Shown in pieces: positions 1 through 5,261 of a stretch of 10,620 nucleotides of DNA (the stretch's first letter is position 1; every line of letters starts with the position of its first letter). The notes beneath the pieces were generated by a model. The model was not told where the DNA came from. It did not search any database and saw only the letters and a list, made by a program, of their open reading frames with translations. This DNA comes from Pseudomonadota bacterium. GTDB lineage: Bacteria; Pseudomonadota; Gammaproteobacteria; Burkholderiales; Burkholderiaceae_C. Made by a program: the position numbers and the translations under genes. The stretch is from contig JAUPTP010000032.1 of NCBI GenBank assembly GCA_030918015.1, positions 1-10,620 on the forward strand, read 5' to 3'.

Positions 1-652
1 CCTGCAGCCAGCCGGCCAGCGCGCCGGCCTGCGCATCGACCAGCCGCGCCCCCATCGCGCGCCATTCGGCCGCGCCGCCGGCCGGCGGTGTCGCCAGGCC
101 CTGGCTCACCCGCTCGGCCAGCCAGCGCGACAGCTCCTGCAGGCCGGCCTCGATGCGCTGCCAGCGTTTCGCCTGCCGGGCGGTGGCGTCGGGGCTTGCG
201 GCCGGCGGCGCGGCGTCCTCGCCGGCGGCCGCGGCGGCCTGGCGCTGCTCCTGCTTCTGGACGTCCTTCTGCGCCTGCTTCTCGGCGCGCTCGCGCCGGC
301 CGTCCAGCCAGGCGCTGACCCACGCAGGCGGCGCGTCGGGGGTGCTGAAGCGCTGCGGCTCCTGCGCGCGCATCAGCAGCAGCGCCAGTCCGTGCTTGCA
401 CGGGAACTTGCGGCTCGGGCAACTGCACTTGAAGACCGGGCCGCCCAGGTCGACCTGGGTCTGATAGGGCTTCGAGCCGCTGCCCTGGCATTCGCCCCAG
501 GCGGCCTGCGCATCATGGCCGAGCAGCGGCCACTTCGCCGGGGAGATCAGCCCGCGCGCCGCCTTGGCGGAGGCCTCGTCGGGCGCGAGGGCCAGCACGG
601 CCTCGCGGGTCCAGGTCGTCGCTTGATCCGTTGCCGTCAAGGCCGCTCCCAT
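1..652 (-). CDS. SWIM zinc-finger protein, N-terminal 217 residues (cut by left edge)
   Basis: Reading leftward from the ATG at 652 gives an open frame of 217 codons to the window edge with no stop. An in-frame TGA lies a few codons upstream, so this start is well bounded. A SWIM zinc-binding motif, CxCx6CxH, is visible as C76, C78, C85 and H87, within a segment of the type FKCSCPSRKFPCKHGLALLL. Before it is a conserved-looking stretch (WTREAVLALAPDEASAKAARGL, residues 15-34; GECQGSGSKPYQ, 53-64). After it is a charged, Gln/Ala/Glu-rich linker (about 118-160), then a helical segment rich in Trp and Leu. SWIM domains are predicted to bind DNA or protein. In E. coli the SWIM protein YehQ sits in a cluster with an AAA+ ATPase (YehL) and a VWA protein (YehP), and similar groupings occur elsewhere. 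The partners here would lie left of the window. The gene begins 23 bases after the rpe stop, so the two may be cotranscribed. Family is confident; cellular role is unknown. Confidence 0.9.
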   Translation of the reverse strand, partial: MGAALTATDQATTWTREAVLALAPDEASAKAARGLISPAKWPLLGHDAQAAWGECQGSGSKPYQTQVDLGGPVFKCSCPSRKFPCKHGLALLLMRAQEPQRFSTPDAPPAWVSAWLDGRRERAEKQAQKDVQKQEQRQAAAAAGEDAAPPAASPDATARQAKRWQRIEAGLQELSRWLAERVSQGLATPPAGGAAEWRAMGARLVDAQAGALAGWLQ

Positions 653-675
653 GCGATCAGTCTCTCGGAATCACC

Positions 676-1374
676 TCATGCGCCGCGCGCCAGCTCGGCG
701 CGCATCGCGTCGATGACCGCCTTGTAGTCGGGCGTGTTGAAGATCGCGCTGCCGGCCACGAAGGTGTCGGCGCCGGCGTCCGCGATGCGGCGGATGTTGT
801 CGGTCTTGACGCCGCCGTCGATCTCCAGGCGGATGTCGCGGCCCGAGGCGTCGATGATGCGGCGCACCTTCTCGGCCTTCTTCAGCGTGCTGTCGATGAA
901 GCTCTGGCCGCCGAAGCCGGGGTTGACGCTCATCAGCAGCACCACGTCGACCTTGTCGATCACCCACTCCAGCACATCGACCGGCATGTGCGGATTGAAG
1001 ACCAGACCGGCCTGGCAACCCTCGGCCTTGATCAGCTGCAGCGTGCGGTCGACATGGGTGGAGGCGTCCGGGTGGAAGGTGACGATGTCGGCGCCGGCCT
1101 TGCAGAAGGCCTGGGCCAGCGCGTCGACCGGCTGCACCATCAGATGCACGTCGATCGGCGCCGGCGTTCCATCCGGTTTCACGGCGTGCTTCTTCAGCGC
1201 CTGGCAGACCATCGGGCCGAAGGTCAGGTTGGGCACGTAATGGTTGTCCATCACGTCGAAGTGGATCCAGTCGGCGCCGGCGGCCAGCACGTTCTTCACT
1301 TCCTCGCCCAGGCGGGCGAAGTCGGCCGACAGGATCGACGGGGCGATGCGGTAGGTGGGGGTGGAGGAGCTCAT
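676..1374 (-). CDS. rpe: Ribulose-phosphate 3-epimerase
   Basis: A complete 232-residue protein that interconverts D-ribulose 5-phosphate and D-xylulose 5-phosphate in the pentose phosphate pathway, and in the Calvin cycle if present. It is a cytosolic TIM barrel. Family landmarks are in order: [17 protein letters not shown] (10-26), the first metal/catalytic pair H38 and D40 in [15 protein letters not shown]77 in [18 protein letters not shown] (148-160) with the phosphate-binding loop, D186 in LEIDGGV, and VAGSAIF (206-212), which closes the second half of the phosphate site. All four expected metal ligands (H38, D40, H77, D186) are present, so it should be active. The length is normal for the family, and the ATG at 1374 places IAPSILSAD at the usual distance from the N-terminus, although no good ribosome-binding site precedes it. 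The SDR gene lies 61 bases upstream and the SWIM gene 23 bases downstream on the same strand. Confidence 0.97.
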   Translation of the reverse strand: MSSSTPTYRIAPSILSADFARLGEEVKNVLAAGADWIHFDVMDNHYVPNLTFGPMVCQALKKHAVKPDGTPAPIDVHLMVQPVDALAQAFCKAGADIVTFHPDASTHVDRTLQLIKAEGCQAGLVFNPHMPVDVLEWVIDKVDVVLLMSVNPGFGGQSFIDSTLKKAEKVRRIIDASGRDIRLEIDGGVKTDNIRRIADAGADTFVAGSAIFNTPDYKAVIDAMRAELARGA

Positions 1375-1408
1375 GGGCCCGGATTCTAGGGGCCGGTAAC
1401 AAGGCGGT

Positions 1409-1440
1409 TTCAGCGCCTGGCTTCAGCGTCTGGCTTCAGG
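1409..1440. repeat. 13-base tandem repeat at the SDR gene stop
   Basis: The 13-mer TTCAGCGCCTGGC (1409-1421) is followed directly by a copy with one change, TTCAGCGTCTGGC (1422-1434), and then the first five bases of a third copy (1435-1439). The third copy supplies the SDR gene's TGA stop (read at 1438-1436). It lies in the 61-base gap between the SDR gene and rpe. It looks like a small slippage duplication at a gene end. Confidence 0.75.
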
Positions 1441-2197
1441 CCGCGGGCTCGCGCCACTGGCGCAGGTGCTGGCCGGCGTCGACGAAGATCGTCTGCGCGG
1501 TCACCCGGTGCGCCTCCAGCAGCCAGGCCACCGCGTCGGCCACCTCGCGCGGATCGACCGCGCCGCCCAGGGGCGTGGCCTGCGCGGCCGCCTCGAAGGC
1601 CGCCACATCCGCCGTGGCCGGCACCAGGGTGGGGCCGGGCGCGACCGCATTGACCCGGAACGGCGCCAGGGACAGCGCCAGCCGCTTCAGGGCGGCATGC
1701 ATCGCCCCCTTGGACAGGCAATAGCTCAGGAACTGGTCGTGCAGGTTCTCGACGTTCTGGTCGAGCAGCACGACGGCCTGGCCCTCGGGACAGGCTCGGG
1801 CCAGGGCCAGCATCAGCCGCACCGGCGTCTCGTAGTGCAGCGCGTGGTGCGCCCGCCAGCGCTCGCTGGTCACGCTGTCGCGGTCATCGTTCTCGAAGAT
1901 GCTGGCGTTGTGGACCAGCGCGATCTGGCGCGGCCGCGCCGCGCCCGACAGACGCGGACTCGCCAGCAGCTCGGCGAAGGACGCCAGGGCCGCATCCGGC
2001 TCGGCCAGATCCGCCACCCAGATGCCGGGCGAGTCCGGCCCGTGCAGTTCCTGCGACAGCGCATGGGCCCGCGCGGCGCCCTGCCGCGCATGAATCAGGA
2101 CGCTCCATCCGCGTGCGGCCAGGAGGCGTGAAATGGCCTCTCCCACACGGGCATGCCCGCCAGTGACGATGGCCAGTCGATCGGGTGCCGTGCTCAT
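1436..2197 (-). CDS. Short-chain dehydrogenase/reductase, pteridine reductase (FolM/PTR1)-like
   Basis: A 253-residue NADPH-type Rossmann reductase. The cofactor motif is TGGHARVG at residues 12-19, which is TGxxxRxG with an Arg, the form found in pteridine reductases, rather than the usual TGxxxGxG. The structural NAS motif is at 97-99 (VHNASIFEND). The active site has Y159 and K163 in SYCLSKGAM, and the residue 13 before the Tyr is D146 (LLDQNVENL). An Asp-Tyr-Lys set with this spacing is what Leishmania PTR1 and E. coli FolM carry in place of the classical Ser-Tyr-Lys. APGPTL (187-191) and the C-terminal VDAGQHLRQW (239-248) also resemble that group. The likely activity is reduction of dihydropterins such as dihydromonapterin, or of a related substrate; the true substrate cannot be read from sequence. 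An AGGA element precedes the ATG at 2197. The gene lies 68 bases after the HMA gene and 61 before rpe, all on the same strand. Confidence 0.85.
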   Translation of the reverse strand: MSTAPDRLAIVTGGHARVGEAISRLLAARGWSVLIHARQGAARAHALSQELHGPDSPGIWVADLAEPDAALASFAELLASPRLSGAARPRQIALVHNASIFENDDRDSVTSERWRAHHALHYETPVRLMLALARACPEGQAVVLLDQNVENLHDQFLSYCLSKGAMHAALKRLALSLAPFRVNAVAPGPTLVPATADVAAFEAAAQATPLGGAVDPREVADAVAWLLEAHRVTAQTIFVDAGQHLRQWREPAA

Positions 2198-2221
2198 TCT
2201 GGAAATCCTAGCATGCAGCCC

Positions 2222-2248
2222 GGAGCCCGGCTCCCCCGCACCGGCGGG
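2222..2248 (-). terminator. Two small inverted repeats between the HMA gene and the SDR gene (weak candidate terminator)
   Basis: Two G+C-rich inverted repeats follow the HMA gene stop: CCCGC/GCGGG with a 4-base loop (2235-2239 and 2244-2248), and GGAGCC/GGCTCC around a single base (2222-2234). Neither is followed by a T-run on the leftward strand, so intrinsic termination is doubtful. Either may only slow polymerase or be chance in such G+C-rich DNA. Confidence 0.3.
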
Positions 2249-2265
2249 ACGATCTCGGACCCGGC

Positions 2266-2484
2266 TCAGGCCAGGCGATGCGCCTCGAATCCTGCGTCGT
2301 CCACCGCCGCCAGCAGCTGATCGGGCGTCACCTGCGCGGCATCGAAGCTCACGCGCGCCTCGCCGCGCTCGAGCGAGACCTCGGCGCGATCGACGCCGGG
2401 CAGCGCCGACAGCACGCCGCTCACGCTGCGCACGCAGCCGCCGCAGCTCATGCCGTCGATCTTCAGGGTGATTTCAGTGGACAT
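2266..2484 (-). CDS. copZ: Heavy-metal-associated (HMA) domain protein, copper chaperone CopZ-like
   Basis: A 72-residue protein consisting of one ferredoxin-like HMA domain. The metal site is GMSCGGC (residues 11-17), the MxCxxC motif with C14 and C17 that binds Cu(I) in CopZ/Atx1 chaperones and in the N-terminal domains of P1-type ATPases. The remainder fits the family in order: a helix with VSGVLSALPGV (21-31), a beta strand EVSLERGEARVSFD (35-48), the second helix, and DDAGFEA (62-68). The start at 2484 is well supported by AAAAGGAG six bases upstream (2491-2498). No copper ATPase (copA) or MerR/CueR regulator is visible nearby, so the partner is not in this window. A mercury-type MerP is unlikely because there is no signal peptide. 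Cu(I) binding is inferred from the family. Confidence 0.93.
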   Translation of the reverse strand: MSTEITLKIDGMSCGGCVRSVSGVLSALPGVDRAEVSLERGEARVSFDAAQVTPDQLLAAVDDAGFEAHRLA

Positions 2485-2583
2485 CAGAGGCTCCTTTTCC
2501 GGGGTGGGCGAACACGCGCGAACCCGCCAGGCCCGCACGCCAAGATCCCGTCCGGTACACGGACTTCGCCCGCTCACCCTATC
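2485..2583. promoter_or_regulatory. Divergent intergenic region between copZ and apaG, with a short inverted repeat
   Basis: This 99-base gap must hold control elements for the leftward HMA gene and probably the rightward apaG. Visible elements are the strong AAAAGGAG ribosome-binding site for the HMA gene (2491-2498, leftward) and a 15-base inverted repeat GTCCG-GTACA-CGGAC (2550-2564), 19 bases before the first apaG ATG. No convincing -35/-10 pair and no recognisable CueR-type operator were seen. The repeat is short enough to be chance. Confidence 0.35.
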
Positions 2584-2967
2584 ATGCACCGCATGACCCA
2601 TCCCCAGTTCACCTGCACGGTCACGCCCGCCTTCCTGGCGGAGCAGTCCGATGTCAGCCAGGGCGTCTACGCCTTTTCCTACACCGTCACGGTCGTCAAC
2701 ACCGGTGATGTCGCAGGCCAGCTGATCGGCCGGCACTGGGTCATCGTCGATGGCGCCGGTCATGTCGAGGAGGTCCGCGGCCTGGGCGTCGTCGGCCACC
2801 AGCCGATGCTCAAGCCCGGCGAGCGCTTCGAGTACACCAGCTGGACGCGGCTGGCCACGCCGCGCGGCCGCATGAAGGGCACCTACTTCTGCATGACCGA
2901 GGACGTCCGCCTCTTCGAGGCCGACATCCCCGAATTCGAGCTGTCGCAGGCTCGCGCACTGCATTGA
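2584..2967 (+). CDS. apaG: ApaG domain protein
   Basis: A 127-residue protein, near the usual size of about 125, made almost entirely of the ApaG/DUF525 immunoglobulin-like beta-sandwich. Landmarks: FLAEQSDVSQGVYAFSYTVTVVNTG (17-41), LIGRHWVIVDGAGHVEEV (48-65), the conserved glycine-rich GLGVVGHQPMLKPGERFEYTS (67-87), and GRMKGTYFCM (95-104). In enteric bacteria apaG is cotranscribed with apaH and was linked genetically to Co2+/Mg2+ efflux (CorD); its biochemical role is not settled. There are two possible ATG starts, 2584 and 2593. The second gives 124 residues and fits the short N-terminus of relatives, and neither has a clear ribosome-binding site. The stop overlaps the TTG start of the next gene, suggesting translational coupling. 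Confidence 0.95.
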   Translation: MHRMTHPQFTCTVTPAFLAEQSDVSQGVYAFSYTVTVVNTGDVAGQLIGRHWVIVDGAGHVEEVRGLGVVGHQPMLKPGERFEYTSWTRLATPRGRMKGTYFCMTEDVRLFEADIPEFELSQARALH

Positions 2968-5042
2968 GGGGGCTCGTCGAGTCGATCCGGGGCGGCCTGA
3001 ACCTCGGCCGGGACGCCCGCTGGGACCTGAGCTCGCTGCTCAATGCCGCCGACGCCCGCGCGCCGCGCCCGGAGCGTCACCTCTGGCTGATCCGTCTGGT
3101 CGAATGGCTGCGCCGGCCGATCGGCCGCCAGGACAAGAACCTGCCCGGCAGCGAGTCGGGCACCACGCCGGTGGCGGTGCGCCGGCTGCGCCTGATGCTC
3201 GACGTGCTCGAGCGCCATCCCGAACATGCCCGCCAGGTGCGCGCGCTGCTGCAGTCGATCTTCGGCACGCTCGACGCCGCCACGCTGCTGGCCGACTTCG
3301 GCTTCTCGCCGCGCTCGGGCTTCGGCAGCGAGCTCTCCGAGCGGCTGCGCGCCCGGCTGCTGCCGGCCACGCCCGACACCGGCGACCTCGGCCAGCTCTT
3401 CCAGATGGTGCTGTCGGACGAGGGCGACGCCCACTGGCTCGAGAGCCTGGACGAGCCGACCCTGCACCGCCTGGGCGCGCTGCTGGTCGACGAGACGCAG
3501 CAGCAGTACTGGCACCGCGCGGTCATCGACTCGATCCAGATGCTCGCCAGCCAGGTCCGGGCCGTGGGCCTGTCGGCCTCGATCCGGCCGCGGCTCGAGC
3601 CCTCGCTGATGGCGGATCGGCCCTTCTTCCAACTCACCCGCTGCGCCGTGCAGCTCGGCGAGGCGGATGCGGCCGGCGATGCGGTGGCCCGCCGCCAGCA
3701 GATCCTCTACCTGCGCGCGCTGCTGACGACCTGCCAGCGCGCGATCGACAGCGTGCGCGACCACCTCGAGGAGCACGGCGTCTCGGTCGACATCGTCTTC
3801 CAGATCGAGCAGATGCTCGAGCGCTGCGAGCGCATCGAGACGCTGCTCAACTGCCTGGCCTCGACCGCGCCGGCGCGCGACTGGCAGTGGCTGCTGGCCG
3901 AGCTGGCGCGCGGCGTGCAGACCCGGCGCAGCCTGGGCGCGCTGTTCTCGCACCACTACTCGATGCTGGCGCGCAAGGTGGCCGAGCGCAGCGCCGCCAC
4001 CGGCGAGCACTACATCACCCGCAACCGCGCCGAGTGGCGGGACATGCTGCGCCGCGCCTGCGGCGGCGGCCTGGTGATCGCCGGCACCACGCTGATGAAG
4101 TTCGCCATCGGCGCGCTGGGCCTGTCGGCCTTCTGGGGCGGCTTCTGGGCGGGCATCAACTACGCGTCCAGCTTCGTGCTGGTGCAGCTGCTGCACTGGA
4201 CGGTGGCGACCAAGCAGCCGGCGATGACCGCCCCGGCGATGGCCGCCAAGCTCGAGCACATCGGCAGCAGCGACGCGGCGATCGAGGACTTCGTCGACGA
4301 GGTGGCGCATCTGCTGCGCTCGCAGATCGCCGGCATCATCGGCAACGTGATGACGGTGGCGCCCGTGGTGCTGATGCTGCAGGCCCTGGCCTGGCAGCTG
4401 CAGGGCTCGCCGCTGATCTCGGAGAAGACCGCCCACTACGCGCTGCACAACCTGACGCTGCTGGGGCCGACGCTGGGCTTTGCCGCCTTCACCGGCGTGC
4501 TGCTGTTCGCCTCCAGCCTGATCGCGGGCTGGGTCGAGAACGCCTTCGTCTTCCACCGGCTCGACAGCGCGATCGCCTGGAATCCGGCCTTCGTGCGCTG
4601 GCTGGGCAGCTCGCGGGCGCAGCGCTGGTCGCGCTGGTGGCGCGCCAACATCTCGGGGCTGGCGGCGAACGTCTCGCTGGGCCTGATGCTGGGCATCGTG
4701 CCGGCGCTGGCGGCCTTCTTCGCGCTGCCGGTCGAGGTGCGCCATGTCACGCTGTCGGCCGGGCAGATCGGCGCGGCGCTGGGCACGCTGGGCTGGAACG
4801 CGCTGCAGGACCCGGACTTCTGGTGGTGCGTGGCGGCCATCCCGCTGACCGGCATGCTCAACGTGCTGGTGAGCTTCCTGCTGGCGTTCCGGCTGGCGCT
4901 GCGCTCGCGCGGGCTGAAGGTGCGCGACCGCAGCCTGCTCTACGCCGCGCTGCGCCGCCGGCTGGCGCTGGCCCCGGCGAGCTTCCTGTGGCCGACCGCG
5001 CAGGTCGAGCAGGCCTCGTCCGCCCGGCCGGGCCGTCACTGA
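2964..5042 (+). CDS. PF10136-family protein annotated 'site-specific recombinase'; probable inner-membrane protein
   Basis: A 692-residue protein resembling the betaproteobacterial family that databases name 'site-specific recombinase'. The N-terminal half (about 25-365) is soluble and helical, with ERHLWLIRLVEWLRRP near the start and several Glu/Arg/Leu-rich helices such as IVFQIEQMLERCERIETLLNC. The C-terminal half has about six hydrophobic segments, near 368-390, 392-412, 453-475, 492-520, 562-590 and 618-647, and includes charged or Trp-rich loops between them. I see no serine- or tyrosine-recombinase catalytic arrangement, so the family name may mislead; a membrane function is equally plausible. 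The TTG at 2964 overlaps the apaG stop (TTGA) and is the only visible start ahead of the conserved region, so translation is probably coupled to apaG. The reverse strand is also open over almost all of this gene, which is a codon-bias shadow. Confidence 0.85.
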   Translation: MRGLVESIRGGLNLGRDARWDLSSLLNAADARAPRPERHLWLIRLVEWLRRPIGRQDKNLPGSESGTTPVAVRRLRLMLDVLERHPEHARQVRALLQSIFGTLDAATLLADFGFSPRSGFGSELSERLRARLLPATPDTGDLGQLFQMVLSDEGDAHWLESLDEPTLHRLGALLVDETQQQYWHRAVIDSIQMLASQVRAVGLSASIRPRLEPSLMADRPFFQLTRCAVQLGEADAAGDAVARRQQILYLRALLTTCQRAIDSVRDHLEEHGVSVDIVFQIEQMLERCERIETLLNCLASTAPARDWQWLLAELARGVQTRRSLGALFSHHYSMLARKVAERSAATGEHYITRNRAEWRDMLRRACGGGLVIAGTTLMKFAIGALGLSAFWGGFWAGINYASSFVLVQLLHWTVATKQPAMTAPAMAAKLEHIGSSDAAIEDFVDEVAHLLRSQIAGIIGNVMTVAPVVLMLQALAWQLQGSPLISEKTAHYALHNLTLLGPTLGFAAFTGVLLFASSLIAGWVENAFVFHRLDSAIAWNPAFVRWLGSSRAQRWSRWWRANISGLAANVSLGLMLGIVPALAAFFALPVEVRHVTLSAGQIGAALGTLGWNALQDPDFWWCVAAIPLTGMLNVLVSFLLAFRLALRSRGLKVRDRSLLYAALRRRLALAPASFLWPTAQVEQASSARPGRH

Positions 5043-5059
5043 GGACCCCGCCGCCCCCA

Positions 5060-5150
5060 GGATCCGGCGCGTTTTCCGCTCACCGGATCCGGGCCGGCGC
5101 GCTACAGTTCGCGGCCACGGTCGGGTCCGGGGGCGTCAGTCTCCGGATCC
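5060..5150. repeat. Three copies of GGATCCGG/CCGGATCC, two forming a hairpin, in the gap after the PF10136 gene
   Basis: GGATCCGG at 5060-5067 and its exact complement CCGGATCC at 5083-5090 form an 8-base stem with a 15-base loop, starting 18 bases after the upstream stop. A third copy, CCGGATCC, lies at 5143-5150, inside the end of the small leftward gene. No T-run follows the stem in either direction, so it is at most a weak terminator between the PF10136 gene and the convergent small gene. The rest of the gap between 5043 and 5135 shows nothing further. Confidence 0.45.
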
Positions 5151-5261
5151 CTCGCCGTCGCGGCGGCGCTCGCCACCGCGGCGGCCGGAGAACATCGTCC
5201 ACCAGACGATGCCGACCAGCAGCAGCCCGGCCCCCAGGGCCTCGAGAATCAGCAGCGTCAT
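5136..5261 (-). CDS. Small membrane protein of 41 residues, function unknown
   Basis: A short leftward reading frame from the ATG at 5261 to the TCA-read stop at 5136. Residues 2-24 (TLLILEALGAGLLLVGIVWWTMF) form one transmembrane helix ending in a Trp-Trp interface. The tail is short and strongly basic, then acidic (SGRRGGERRRDGEGSGD), so the tail should face the cytoplasm by the positive-inside rule. A ribosome-binding site, AAGGA (leftward, 5270-5266), sits four bases before the ATG. The frame continues open far upstream, but that part runs antisense to mltA and lacks protein-like composition, so the internal ATG was chosen. Its start codon shares the tetramer CATG with the mltA start, so the two genes are exactly back to back. 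I recognise no function; the hydrophobicity pattern plus the ribosome-binding site are the reasons to call it a gene. Confidence 0.68.
   Translation of the reverse strand: MTLLILEALGAGLLLVGIVWWTMFSGRRGGERRRDGEGSGD

Noticed and set aside
631..1402. Rightward 252-codon frame and leftward 243-codon frame over rpe
   Set aside because: Shadows of rpe, whose active-site residues are all in the 1374-676 frame.
2883..5039. A 718-codon open frame on the leftward strand, and a 742-codon rightward frame (3104-5332), over the PF10136 gene
   Set aside because: Composition is Arg/Ala/Gln/His- or Pro-rich with no domain-like pattern, as expected from frames opposite or offset to a G+C-rich gene. The PF10136 frame has membrane segments and family resemblance.
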